DNA from: Sunxiuqinia sp963678245
Lineage (GTDB): Bacteria > Bacteroidota > Bacteroidia > Bacteroidales > Prolixibacteraceae
Assembly (NCBI GenBank): GCA_965140765.1
Contig: OZ223309.1
Location: 3,348,001-3,412,000, forward strand
Direction: 5' to 3'
Length of the DNA: 64,000 nt
The notes under the pieces were generated by a model, which had not been told where the DNA came from, ran no database searches, and was given only the letters and a program-made list of their open reading frames with translations. Shown piece by piece: positions 44,171 to 53,932 of the stretch (positions are counted from its first letter, which is position 1; each line of letters opens with the position of its first letter). The translations under genes and the position numbers were made by a program.

Positions 44171-44911
44171 CTAAATATTAAATCCCTGCTCTCTTAAGGT
44201 TGCTAGCAGCTTTTTAGAGAAGAATTCACTATCAACCTTTTTATAACGTACATCGGTAAATACCTGTGCCAGGTTATCTTTCTCATTTTCTTTCACAAAC
44301 TGTTTTGAACTTGGCAAATTCTCCTTTTCTCCATGTAAATCATTAATCTTCTCAGGCGTATAGTCTTTATATTTTTCTGAATGAATAAGCCCATCCAGCG
44401 GCAAACGATCAGTTAACTCTGGCTTGTGATCAGGATAACCTAAAACAATCGCTGTAATCGGAATAACGCCCTTAGGAAGCTCAAGAACATCTATAAACTC
44501 TTTGGCATTGTATAGCGCAGTTCCAAGGTAACAAATACCTAACCCATGATATTCTGCTTCCACACACAAATTCTGAGCAAATAATGAAGCGTCTATCGTT
44601 GAATTCATCAACCACAACAAGTTGTTATAACCGGCATCAGCATTTCGTTCCTCGCACCACAAACTAAACCGATTGATATCAGCACAAACAGTTAGTAAAA
44701 CGGGTGCTTGCTTCACCATTGGTTGATTAAAGTGTAAAGGAGCGAGCTTCTCTTTCGCCTTGATGTCTTTAGTAATAACAACACTATACAGTTGCATATT
44801 GCCTGTATTTGATGCTCTGGTTCCAGCCTCAATAATCTCATTCAAGACTTCTTCCTCTATCGGCGTTGATTTATACTGACGAATAGATCTGTGTTTAAAA
44901 AGTATGTCCAT
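44171..44911 (-). CDS. nitroreductase-family FMN-dependent oxidoreductase
   Basis: A 246-residue flavoprotein with the nitroreductase signature: N-terminal HRSIRQYKSTPIEEEVLNEIIEAGTRASNTGNMQLYSVV (Arg and Ser contacting FMN), central DASLFAQNLCVEAEYHGLGICYLGTA and VLGYPDHKPELTDRLPL. Members reduce nitro-compounds, quinones or flavins with NAD(P)H. It is longer than NfnB-type enzymes and resembles NfsA/YdgI-related groups. The natural substrate is unknown. Confidence 0.88.
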   Translation of the reverse strand: MDILFKHRSIRQYKSTPIEEEVLNEIIEAGTRASNTGNMQLYSVVITKDIKAKEKLAPLHFNQPMVKQAPVLLTVCADINRFSLWCEERNADAGYNNLLWLMNSTIDASLFAQNLCVEAEYHGLGICYLGTALYNAKEFIDVLELPKGVIPITAIVLGYPDHKPELTDRLPLDGLIHSEKYKDYTPEKINDLHGEKENLPSSKQFVKENEKDNLAQVFTDVRYKKVDSEFFSKKLLATLREQGFNI

Positions 44912-44940
44912 AGTTGTTGATTTTTAGAAATACAAAAATA

Positions 44941-44974
44941 CAAAAAAAGGGGAAGCCAACTGGCTCCCCCTTCT
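44941..44974 (-). terminator. terminator of the SprB-repeat protein gene
   Basis: The stem GGGGAAGCCA / TGGCTCCCC (one bulged A) with a 2-base turn, followed on the minus strand by seven T, lies 19 bases after the stop codon of the large surface protein gene. Confidence 0.7.
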
Positions 44975-44992
44975 TAATCAATCAATTCGGCA

Positions 44993-47900
44993 TTACTTTT
45001 TAACAAGCCTTTCAGTTTTGGCAACTACATCATCTTTAGTAATTAAAGTCATGAGATAGATACCACTGCGTAAGTCACCCAAGTCAATGTTAGTGTTAGG
45101 GCTAACAATGTCTTTCACGCGTTGACCAGCAACGTTTGTTACAACAATTCGTGAAAGTTTGTCTGCATTATCAACAGTAACAAATCCATCAAATGGGTTC
45201 GGATACACCTTGAACTCGAGAGAACCACTTGGCTCTTCAACACCAGTAGCAAAATCACCAGTAATGAAGTTCCATACTGTATCGTCAGTCAGTCCTAAGC
45301 TTTTATTACCTGCAGCATCAGCTACAAGACCAGCGTCGAACGTCACATAGTATTCTGTATTTTTATTCAATCCACCTACTTCAGGATCGTAAGTATAATC
45401 TACAGTAACTGTTGAACCGTCAACCATACCCGCAGTTAATGGGATAGTAAGAACAGGAGTTGTTCCACCAACTTTAGTAATGTAAACATTACCGCTTCCT
45501 GCCACAACATCTTCATTAAATGTAACTTTAAGTGTTGGGTGGTTGTCAGCGATTGTAGCTCCATCCTCAGGAGTATAAGTAGCAGGCATTGGACCAGTGT
45601 TATCACCTATCGTGTAAGTGAACGTAGTTCCAGCAAATGCATTTCCACCCATATCCATAATGGTAGAACCAACAGTAAGCGTCAAGTCATCTCCATCAGC
45701 ACCTGTCATCGCAACTGTAAATTCTGTTCCGGTTCCAGGAGTCACGGTACCACCAGTGATGTCACCATCAACGATTGTTACTTCACGGTTGAACGTTAAC
45801 ACAACGTCGAACTCTTGTGCCATTGCATCACCTGAAGCTGGATCAGCAGTAACCATAAGATCTTCAATAGTTACTGTTGTGTCAGCAACACATTCGTGAG
45901 AATCCATAATTGTGATAACATTAGCACCAGCAATTAATGAATCAACCACTACTTCTTCGCCTACTGCACCAACATCAACTCCATCAACCATTAACATATA
46001 TGGAGAAATACCACCATCGATATCAGAAATAGTCAACACTGTTCCATCAACAGTAAATGTAGCAGTTAACTCATTTTGTACTGGAACAAACGTCTCAAAT
46101 ACAACTTCAGATATACATCCAAATTCATCTTTCACCTGGAAGTTATAGTGACCATCACTTTCGTTATCATCACCATAGGTCAATCCAGAACTATAAACAT
46201 GTGTTGCAGTACCATCTTCCTCGTTGAATGCAGTCCATGAACTCCATGGTCCAACGGTGCTGGCACCTTCAACTTTTTGATAACGAACCATCAAGTCACG
46301 TCCTTCTTCTGCAGTAGCTGTAATACGTACAGTTGGTGAAACTTCACCATAGCAAGTCAAGTCCCTAATGTCAGCAATAACAACTGGCTCAGGAGTTTCG
46401 ATCATGATCGTGTCATAAGACATACAACCGTTATCATCCTCTGCTTCTACGATATATTCATAACCAGACTCAACAACATGTGAGTTATTAGAAGTCCAAG
46501 TTCTAACCAATACATCATTGCGATATACTTGATACATAAATGGACTTGTTCCACCACTTACTGTTACAATATCTAAGATACCTGAAAGGTCATTAGCACA
46601 GATAAATGCATCTTCGTCAATAACTGCTTCAATTACGAATTCTTCAGGTTGTTCAACAGAAACATAAATCGGATCAGATTCACAACCTAATTTATCGATG
46701 GCAGTTACAGCATACATCTCTGAGTTATTATCCGGATCTGGAAGAGATGCAAATACACCACTCAATGTTGCTGAACTTGTATATCCATTACCATTGTTAG
46801 TAAACATGTACGAAACAGTTGTTCCATCATATTTAGGACCTTCAACTTTGAAGGTATAAGGTGATCCATTTCCGCCAGTAGTGTAATCGATATAAATCTT
46901 TCCATCTTCTACACCATAACAAGTTGCGTCCATAGTACCATCAAGGTCTAAATCAATTTCAACAGGTTGATCGATTACAACGCGATGTTGATCAATAACA
47001 GCACCAGAAGAACGAATTTCTCCACCTTGGAAACAACCGTTAGCATCAACGACCCAAGCGATGAATGTACCTGAAGTTACATCTTTAAACACTGGAGAAT
47101 CCTGCCATAAGCTAGCGTCATTTACATCAGGCATCATTTGATAAGGATGCTCTGGATCAGGAGAAACCTGAGACTCAGTATATGCATATAGATATGGAGC
47201 TATTCCACCTTGAACTTGAATTTCGAATGATCCATCATCACCACCGTTACAAGTTACATCTTTCAACCACATTGTTTCTGTGATCTCTAATGAATCAGGC
47301 TCTTCAACTTCCCATGACTCTAAAGCACCACAAGAAGAAAGTGTATAGCCTGCATCATCGCGAATATATAAAGTATAGTGACCTGCATCTAACGTATCAA
47401 ATGTATATTCAGTTACATACATTGCAGTACCACCAGAAGTTTTAGGCTCCCAAAGATCATCATTAGTTGGCTGATAACTTGTATTATTATGACTTACTAA
47501 TTGGAATTGGTATTTACCTGATCCACCAGTAACATCAGTAATAATCATTTTACCGTTATAGTCGCCATGGCATTTTGCACTCTCGATATTTACGACATAG
47601 GCAAATTCAGAAGGCTCTGTTAAAGTTTCTGTTGCCATTCCATAACAAGCAGCTGTGTTAACATCAACAGGGAATGAACTGTTGCGAACCATAATATCAT
47701 ATTCGCCAAATTCGATTCCGGTGAAAGTATGGGAATCTCCAGTTACTGAAACCCAGCTACCGTTATCCAATTTGATTTCCAAATCCTCTCCTGGCCATCC
47801 ACCTTGAATGCCAACAGTAATCGTACCATCAGCAGCACCACAGTCAGAAGGCAATGTGCTGGATGTAGTTAATTGCCACATATCTGGCTGTTCTACCATA

Positions 47901-50900
47901 ACAGAATCAATAACAGAACATCCGTGAGCGTCTTGTATTTGAACTACATACTTACCTGCGGCTACCTGAAATGTTTTACTGTTTACATCATCAGCAAAAG
48001 AGTAGGTTCCATAAGAAACACCGTTTGGATCAGTATTATTAATCGTTACTTTGTATTTATTACCATCAGTTGTATAATCAGGATCCTGATAATTATTGGC
48101 ATGGTCCTCAAAATATCCATAAGTACCACCTACTCCACCAGAGATTGTTACCATAATCTCACCATCTTCTTCTCCATAGCAGCTAACATGTAGACTATCT
48201 AAATCTAACGTTAACTCACTTGGTGTATTTACAAATAGAACAGTAGTATCTGCAGGACAAGAAACTGGCTCAGTTGTGTCATCTACTACTAACTTGTAGA
48301 AACCAGCAGCGAGGTCACTATAAACTGGAGAAGCTTGCTTTGTTGATCCAATCATTGAACCAGTACTAGAATTAGTATGGTCATAGTTATATAGCGTATA
48401 ACGATAATCGCCATTACCACCTGTTACTACTCCTGTTACATCAATCTCTCCATCTTCTTCATCGTAGCATGTAACATTAGTTATTGCAACGTCACCAATA
48501 GTGATCGACTCAGCAGAAGTAATTGTAATCGCTTCAGTTTGTACGATATTTTGACAAGAGTCGCGAACTCCAATATAATAAGTTCCTTCTAATACTTGAA
48601 TAATAGTCGTACTATCATTGTCGGCATCATCGTTAAAGAATGATTCCCATGAAATAGTAGATCCTGGATTACTGAAGGCTACAGGGTTATTGGCAACTGC
48701 ATATTCGTAACGATCGGTAGCACTAATAGCTGTACCCCCAGTTACTTGAACAGAAATAAATCCATCCCAATACTCATTACAAGTCGCATTTTGAACAGTA
48801 ACATCAACTAGTTCCAATTCTGGACTTTGCTCAATTACCAATTCAACTACATTTGACCAACATCCGTTTGGACTCATTGACGAAATGTAATATGTTCCGG
48901 CAGGGAACAAGTCAGCATTAACACCTTCATCTGCAGGTTTAAATTCAACACCTCCTGTTTCATCGACAGTATTCACATACAATGTATAGTAATCTGGATT
49001 GAACGCATATGATTGAGAAACGATTGAAGTATCAATAGCTACCACATCACCATAACAATCAATGAAAGGAGCCGAAGCAGAAATAGTTTCCGGATCTAAA
49101 GCGTCTATTGTAACAGTTGTTGTTTCCTCACAACCGTTCATATCTTTTACACTGATATCATGATCGCCTTCTGTCAATGCAAAAGTTGGGTTACCGACAA
49201 AATAAGGAGCACCATCAACTGAGTACATATAATAAGGATCATCATTAGAATCCAGAAATGGAGTACCACCAGAAACATCAATACTCACGTTACCGTCTTT
49301 TCCGTTAGGACAAGTAGGTTGATTGTCTTCAACTAATGTAATTGAGATTGCAGACGTAGGTTCTTCAATTATTATAGATTGACTAATTTCACAACGATCC
49401 GTATTGTCAGCATCTCTAACATTTACGAGGTAAGTTCCAGCCGCAAGGTTATCATAAATTGATTGATCAGCAGACCAAGAACCACCATCCAATTGGAATT
49501 CGTAATTTGCGGCTCCTCTTAAGCTTGTCAACACAATTTCTCCAGTTGAAGAACCATTACAATCTACATCTGTAACCACTGGAGTATAAGAAATCTCGGC
49601 AGGTGACATTACCGGTATATCGTCTGTACCATCAGAGTTCATATAATCATATGTACAACCTGCAGCATCAGTTAATACAAGCGTATAATATGCAGGATCC
49701 AATCCCGCAAGAGTATCACCAACCGTAGTAACGCCTTCACTACCACCTAAAGCATTAAATACTTCGAAAGACCAAGCTGCAGAGTTAACATCATCAACAG
49801 CTACGCCATTGATCGTGTCAACCCAAATCTGTCCGTCAGGAGTAACATTACAAGCAACATCTTTATAATGAATAGTGAAAGTAACAGCTTCTGGTTGATC
49901 TACAATGAATTCGAAATCACGAGAACACAAGCTGTCCATTATAGTAACAGTATATGATCCAGCTGCTAAACCAGAGTATGTTTTTGAAGTACCAACAGCA
50001 GAGCTACCACCATTCAATTTGAATGTATAACCTGCAACTTTAGGAGCCCCACCTGTTGCTGTTACCGAAATTGAACCATCATTTCCACCATAGCATGTTA
50101 CATCAACAACTGCAGCAGAAGTCGTATCTATAATAGATTCTTCAGCAATGGTTGCAGTCATCCAGTAAGTTGAAGAGCCAGTTTCAGCATCGTTCAACAA
50201 CTTAGCGCAACCGTTAGCATCATCAACAGCGATATAATACATCCCCGCTGGGCGTAAAACAGTAGCAGCTGAAAATTTATACGCATCTAAAGTAGCGTCG
50301 CTGGGATTGTTTATTAACTTGGTAACTACAGCTGAAAAATTAGCAGCAGGCACAACCCAGTATGTATAGGGAGCTGTACCACCATCAGTTAAAAACTGAA
50401 TCTCACCGTTTCCACCATAACACTCAGCATCAGAACTATCAGCATCAAAAACCAATGGGTCAGCTGAACCTACATCAAAGGTTAACATGTGAGAGATACA
50501 TCCTGTATCCGTATTTCTTGCAATAACAGTATTATTAACTGAAGGAGCAGTAACGTTCAACTTTGCATTTGAAGTCCAAGAACCACCAGCAATATCGTTA
50601 TCATTGAATAAATATTCAATATTTAATCCTGCAGGCAACGTAACTTCTACATCAACGTTTCCACCAAAGCATAAAGCATCACTATCACCTACATCTACAG
50701 CAGGTGTATAAATTTGCTTTGCATTTAAAACGCCGCCAATAAATTCAAGATCATTAACAGCCTCCTGACCAGCGTCTCCTTCCCAGTAATACTTACTTTT
50801 AGCAAGATCCCAAGACATCGTCGTTGTGTATACAGTTTTTGGAGTAGCATTAACCACCTGAAATTCCAATTCAAGAATTGCAACTTCACTGTCATCCGGT

Positions 50901-51295
50901 TGAATTTCATGATGAGTGGCTACATTGTCAGTCCACACAATACGAACTTCTCCGGGAGTTGTTTCCGTAACTGAAGTATACGCAGGAGATGCATCTAATG
51001 GAAGACCACTGGTCGCACCAGCAGATAACCATGTTGCACCAACGAAGTCAAAATCGCCGAGCGTATAATCCAACACTAAATCCAGGCTGTCTAGATTCAC
51101 AAAATCTATAACAGAGACCTGTACCTTGTAACTATTGTCTTCGTTGTAACATACGGTTGTTACATCGTCGACGCTAGTTGTAATAGTTTGTTGCGGAGGC
51201 GTACCGATTGGCTGTGCCCAGCTTACAGCTGTAACAGCAAAGATCAGCATTCCCATCAGCATAAAACTAAAGAGCCGAGTAAATGATTTTCTCAT
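44993..51295 (-). CDS. giant SprB-repeat, T9SS-secreted surface protein
   Basis: A 2100-residue secreted protein. Signal peptide (FMLMGMLIFAVTAVSWA, cleavage near Ala27). Residues of about 30-195 form a cohesin-like beta domain (VQVSVIDFVNLDSLDLVLDY ... EVAILELEFQVVN). A tandem array of about thirteen to fifteen SprB-type repeats follows (CYGGNDGSISV, CYDEEDGEIDV, CYGEEDGEIMV, CHGDYNGKMII and similar, about 85-110 residues each). An SbsA/Big_5 Ig-like domain (VTADPASGDAMAQEFDVVLTF, then PEDGATIADNHPTLKVTFNEDV) precedes a C-terminal T9SS sorting domain (KVYPNPFDGFVTVDN ... SGIYLMTLI). SprB-type adhesins drive gliding or cell-surface adhesion in related bacteria. Gene is monocistronic, with its own promoter and terminator. 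Confidence 0.85.
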   Translation of the reverse strand: MRKSFTRLFSFMLMGMLIFAVTAVSWAQPIGTPPQQTITTSVDDVTTVCYNEDNSYKVQVSVIDFVNLDSLDLVLDYTLGDFDFVGATWLSAGATSGLPLDASPAYTSVTETTPGEVRIVWTDNVATHHEIQPDDSEVAILELEFQVVNATPKTVYTTTMSWDLAKSKYYWEGDAGQEAVNDLEFIGGVLNAKQIYTPAVDVGDSDALCFGGNVDVEVTLPAGLNIEYLFNDNDIAGGSWTSNAKLNVTAPSVNNTVIARNTDTGCISHMLTFDVGSADPLVFDADSSDAECYGGNGEIQFLTDGGTAPYTYWVVPAANFSAVVTKLINNPSDATLDAYKFSAATVLRPAGMYYIAVDDANGCAKLLNDAETGSSTYWMTATIAEESIIDTTSAAVVDVTCYGGNDGSISVTATGGAPKVAGYTFKLNGGSSAVGTSKTYSGLAAGSYTVTIMDSLCSRDFEFIVDQPEAVTFTIHYKDVACNVTPDGQIWVDTINGVAVDDVNSAAWSFEVFNALGGSEGVTTVGDTLAGLDPAYYTLVLTDAAGCTYDYMNSDGTDDIPVMSPAEISYTPVVTDVDCNGSSTGEIVLTSLRGAANYEFQLDGGSWSADQSIYDNLAAGTYLVNVRDADNTDRCEISQSIIIEEPTSAISITLVEDNQPTCPNGKDGNVSIDVSGGTPFLDSNDDPYYMYSVDGAPYFVGNPTFALTEGDHDISVKDMNGCEETTTVTIDALDPETISASAPFIDCYGDVVAIDTSIVSQSYAFNPDYYTLYVNTVDETGGVEFKPADEGVNADLFPAGTYYISSMSPNGCWSNVVELVIEQSPELELVDVTVQNATCNEYWDGFISVQVTGGTAISATDRYEYAVANNPVAFSNPGSTISWESFFNDDADNDSTTIIQVLEGTYYIGVRDSCQNIVQTEAITITSAESITIGDVAITNVTCYDEEDGEIDVTGVVTGGNGDYRYTLYNYDHTNSSTGSMIGSTKQASPVYSDLAAGFYKLVVDDTTEPVSCPADTTVLFVNTPSELTLDLDSLHVSCYGEEDGEIMVTISGGVGGTYGYFEDHANNYQDPDYTTDGNKYKVTINNTDPNGVSYGTYSFADDVNSKTFQVAAGKYVVQIQDAHGCSVIDSVMVEQPDMWQLTTSSTLPSDCGAADGTITVGIQGGWPGEDLEIKLDNGSWVSVTGDSHTFTGIEFGEYDIMVRNSSFPVDVNTAACYGMATETLTEPSEFAYVVNIESAKCHGDYNGKMIITDVTGGSGKYQFQLVSHNNTSYQPTNDDLWEPKTSGGTAMYVTEYTFDTLDAGHYTLYIRDDAGYTLSSCGALESWEVEEPDSLEITETMWLKDVTCNGGDDGSFEIQVQGGIAPYLYAYTESQVSPDPEHPYQMMPDVNDASLWQDSPVFKDVTSGTFIAWVVDANGCFQGGEIRSSGAVIDQHRVVIDQPVEIDLDLDGTMDATCYGVEDGKIYIDYTTGGNGSPYTFKVEGPKYDGTTVSYMFTNNGNGYTSSATLSGVFASLPDPDNNSEMYAVTAIDKLGCESDPIYVSVEQPEEFVIEAVIDEDAFICANDLSGILDIVTVSGGTSPFMYQVYRNDVLVRTWTSNNSHVVESGYEYIVEAEDDNGCMSYDTIMIETPEPVVIADIRDLTCYGEVSPTVRITATAEEGRDLMVRYQKVEGASTVGPWSSWTAFNEEDGTATHVYSSGLTYGDDNESDGHYNFQVKDEFGCISEVVFETFVPVQNELTATFTVDGTVLTISDIDGGISPYMLMVDGVDVGAVGEEVVVDSLIAGANVITIMDSHECVADTTVTIEDLMVTADPASGDAMAQEFDVVLTFNREVTIVDGDITGGTVTPGTGTEFTVAMTGADGDDLTLTVGSTIMDMGGNAFAGTTFTYTIGDNTGPMPATYTPEDGATIADNHPTLKVTFNEDVVAGSGNVYITKVGGTTPVLTIPLTAGMVDGSTVTVDYTYDPEVGGLNKNTEYYVTFDAGLVADAAGNKSLGLTDDTVWNFITGDFATGVEEPSGSLEFKVYPNPFDGFVTVDNADKLSRIVVTNVAGQRVKDIVSPNTNIDLGDLRSGIYLMTLITKDDVVAKTERLVKK

Positions 51296-51400
51296 AGCAT
51301 TTGTTTTTTAATTGTACTTAATTGATTGATTGATTGTATTATATCATTCATATTCATAAATCTCTAATACGGCCAAGGCGTAACTTTCGCCAAGACTTTA

Positions 51401-51432
51401 CAAACCTATAAAATTTATCAGCAATGTACAAG
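51401..51432 (-). promoter_or_regulatory. promoter of the SprB-repeat gene
   Basis: On the minus strand TAGGTTTG (51401-51408), a perfect TAnnTTTG, is preceded at 20 bases by CTTG (51429-51432). The predicted start near 51394 leaves a 5' leader of about 100 bases. Confidence 0.65.
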
Positions 51433-51653
51433 CGTTTTTTCGCATAAAAACAAAGATTTTTTACACAAATTAGCAAACACCAAAAACGCCCAATTGCGGA
51501 GTATATGCAAAGTTCCCAAGTTTTCCATTTGAAGATTAACTTAATAATATAACTAGTAATCGGGATCTTACAACTTCAGTGAACACCCCAAATCTTCCTT
51601 CAAATTCAAAGAAGCTCCACCTGAAAATAACACACAATACAATATTTTTAAGA

Positions 51654-51661
51654 TATCTTTG
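51654..51661 (+). promoter_or_regulatory. -7 box close to the small lipoprotein gene
   Basis: TATCTTTG matches TAnnTTTG exactly, but no -33 TTTG is visible. The start of transcription would fall only about 7 bases before the ATG, giving an almost leaderless mRNA. Confidence 0.35.
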
Positions 51662-51673
51662 TTTTTACAAAAC

Positions 51674-51904
51674 ATGGAAAAAATGAAGTTAAAAGCAACT
51701 AATAAACTGATGGTTACAATTGTAGCAGGCCTCTTATTTGCAATTTCGTCATGTAAAACCTGCAAATGTCCGGCATACAGCCAACGGTTGGATGAGAAAG
51801 AGAAGATAAAACTCACCACCCCTTCAACGGTTGATGCAAACTACACAGAGAAACTGATTTTAAACGACATATCCCAAATTGAAAACAAGCACTCCAATTT
51901 ATAA
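51674..51904 (+). CDS. small cysteine-containing lipoprotein
   Basis: A 76-residue peptide starting at the ATG at 51674 (MEKMKLKATNKL), with a hydrophobic lipoprotein signal ending in LLFAISSC and a CKTCKCPAYS motif just after the lipobox. Short lipoproteins with a C-K-C-P-A-Y-S stretch recur in Bacteroidota but have no assigned role to my knowledge. The remainder is hydrophilic (KEKIKLTTPSTVDANYTEKL). It is a single gene in a long non-coding stretch. The start is supported by the signal peptide; the function is unknown. Confidence 0.6.
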   Translation: MEKMKLKATNKLMVTIVAGLLFAISSCKTCKCPAYSQRLDEKEKIKLTTPSTVDANYTEKLILNDISQIENKHSNL

Positions 51905-52609
51905 GTTTTCAGAATCTTTTTTAAATGTGTTTTAAAACACATATGCAATTAAGAAAAGTACAGCACAAACCAATTCATGCATTTTTTCGGTCTATACCCG
52001 GATGAAATTATCTCTACAGACCACCGTAAAGCCCATTATTATTTCCAATTTCAAGACGGAACTCCGCACCACCTGCACAGTTCACTCGCAAACTCGAAAG
52101 CTAAAAATCATAATAATTCAATATATTTCAACAACTTAAGCGATTTTAAACCCTCTGAGAATTCAATATTTAAAGCAAACACGTGTAATTGCACAGAATT
52201 TTTATTTTAAAACCACTTATTCGAAGCTTAATTTGAGTAGCATATACAATTATATATATAGCCAATAAAACACATCGAATAATTTGAGACTGTCATTGAG
52301 TTCATCATGAAACAATCAATGACAATGAAATGAAAAAGGAATAACTACTTTCGACTGCTTTAGAAAACTCTATAGGCAAATATGCAGGAAATCATTACGC
52401 AAAAAAGAATCAATTATACAATGAACTCAATTTGAAGTTTAAAAAGGAAACATTAACTGAATTTTAAGCTCTCGTGAAAATAAATAAATCAAAATCGAAA
52501 AATTTGATCATCTAGATTTTAGTTAGTTATTTTGTGGGGCTTTGAAAAAAATTAGATAAAAGCTAATAAATCAAAAGAATAATCTTTCATTAATTTTAAA
52601 TTATCAACT
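51905..52609. other. 705-base region between the small lipoprotein and gap
   Basis: AT-rich non-coding DNA. A 77-codon plus-strand reading frame at 51977-52210 has no recognisable features and is not called. A palindrome lies at 52291-52324. The sequence just upstream of gap is A/T-rich, with no clear TAnnTTTG promoter. Confidence 0.5.
52291..52324. repeat. palindromic element upstream of gap
   Basis: The arms TGTCATTGA (52291-52299) and TCAATGACA (52316-52324) are exact reverse complements, and the spacer contains GTTCAT / ATGAA(A)C that can extend the pairing inward. An 11-base inverted copy of part of one arm (ATGAACTCAAT) lies at 52421-52431. Possible operator or RNA hairpin; function unknown. 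Confidence 0.5.
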
Positions 52610-53617
52610 ATGTCAAAAATTAAAATCGGTATCAACGGATTTGGTCGCATCGGTCGCTTTGTTTTCCGTCAAGCTATTGCAAAAGGAACAATTCAAATTG
52701 TAGCAATCAACGACTTGATCGATGTAGACTACATGGCTTACATGCTTAAATATGATTCAACTCACGGGCAGTTTGACGGTGACGTTGCTGTAAAAGACGG
52801 AAAATTGATCGTAAACGGTGATGAAATCCGCGTAACAGCAGAAAGAAATCCAGCCGACATTAACTGGGGAGCTGTTGAGGCTGAATACGTTGTTGAATCA
52901 ACCGGTCTTTTCTTAACGAAAGAATCAGCTCAAGGTCACTTGGACGCAGGTGCTAAAAAAGTAGTCATGTCTGCTCCTTCAAAAGACGATACTCCAATGT
53001 TCGTTATGGGTGTTAACAATGCATCTTATACAAACGAAATGAATTTTGTTTCAAACGCTTCTTGTACAACAAACTGTTTGGCTCCTGTAGCTAAAGTATT
53101 GAATGACAAATTCGGTATCAAAGAAGGTTTGATGACAACTGTTCACGCAACTACTGCAACTCAAAAAACTGTTGACGGTCCTTCTATGAAAGACTGGAGA
53201 GGTGGTCGTGGAGCTGGTCAAAACATCATCCCATCTTCAACTGGTGCTGCTAAAGCTGTTGGTAAAGTAATTCCAGAATTGAACGGGAAATTGACCGGTA
53301 TGGCTTTCCGTGTTCCTACTCCTGACGTTTCAGTTGTTGACTTAACTGTGACTTTGGAAAAAGGTGCTTCATACAAAGAAATTTGCGCTGCCATGAAAGA
53401 AGCTTCTGAAGGCGAATTGGCTGGTGTACTTGGTTATACAGAAGACATGGTTGTTTCTAACGACTTCGTTGGCGACACTCGTACTTCTATCTTCGACGCT
53501 GGCGCTGGGATCTCTTTGTCTCCAAACTTCGTAAAAGTTGTTTCTTGGTATGACAATGAAATGGGTTACTCAGCAAAAGTTTGCGAATTGATCCAATACA
53601 TGGACTCAGTAAAATAA
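52610..53617 (+). CDS. gap: type I glyceraldehyde-3-phosphate dehydrogenase
   Basis: A 335-residue GAPDH: NAD-binding GINGFGRIGRFVFR at the N-terminus, the catalytic SNASCTTNCLAP with Cys152, GGRGAGQNIIPSSTGAAKAVGKVIPELNGKLTGMAFRVP and the C-terminal SWYDNEMGYSAKV. It converts glyceraldehyde-3-phosphate to 1,3-bisphosphoglycerate with NAD. The gene is monocistronic, with a strong terminator. Codon use is biased towards codons expected in a highly expressed gene. Confidence 0.98.
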   Translation: MSKIKIGINGFGRIGRFVFRQAIAKGTIQIVAINDLIDVDYMAYMLKYDSTHGQFDGDVAVKDGKLIVNGDEIRVTAERNPADINWGAVEAEYVVESTGLFLTKESAQGHLDAGAKKVVMSAPSKDDTPMFVMGVNNASYTNEMNFVSNASCTTNCLAPVAKVLNDKFGIKEGLMTTVHATTATQKTVDGPSMKDWRGGRGAGQNIIPSSTGAAKAVGKVIPELNGKLTGMAFRVPTPDVSVVDLTVTLEKGASYKEICAAMKEASEGELAGVLGYTEDMVVSNDFVGDTRTSIFDAGAGISLSPNFVKVVSWYDNEMGYSAKVCELIQYMDSVK

Positions 53618-53642
53618 TTACTGAAACCAATTAGAATATTGA

Positions 53643-53670
53643 AAAGGCATCCTTTTGGGTGCCTTTTTTT
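53643..53670 (+). terminator. intrinsic terminator of gap
   Basis: The stem AAAGGCATCC / GGGTGCCTTT (one G-U-type pair) with a TTTT loop is followed by a T run, 25 bases after the gap stop codon. Confidence 0.8.
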
Positions 53671-53932
53671 GTTTGAAAACAGTTTTACTTCAAATACGAG
53701 TTTACACAAAAGTATTATGCTTATTAATGGATAGGATTTACTTTCAGAATTATAAAAGCAGCCGGTAAGCTATTTTTGACTCCCTTCAAATTATTTTAAT
53801 AGTTCGCCTCCTTTTTTAAACCAATCGTAGATCATCGCTTTTTTCAAAAAGTACTATTCCAAATTAATACTCTCAATGACAGCAATAGATACTGAATTAA
53901 ACAAGTGTAACAACGTATTAACCGAAAGAATG
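53671..53932. other. non-coding region between gap and the permease gene
   Basis: AT-rich sequence between convergent genes. No gene, hairpin with a T tract or promoter could be supported. Confidence 0.4.

Noticed and set aside
44993..51295. DNA tandem repeats or CRISPR-like array in the SprB region
   Set aside because: The repeats are protein-level (about 85-110 residues, divergent DNA) within one open reading frame, not short direct DNA repeats with spacers.
51568..51819. 83-codon minus-strand reading frame opposite the small lipoprotein
   Set aside because: It lies opposite the lipoprotein gene, whose signal peptide and lipobox on the plus strand are convincing.
51977..52210. 77-codon plus-strand reading frame in the gap upstream of gap
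   Set aside because: No recognisable motif, signal peptide, ribosome site or coherent composition; probably chance in AT-rich DNA.
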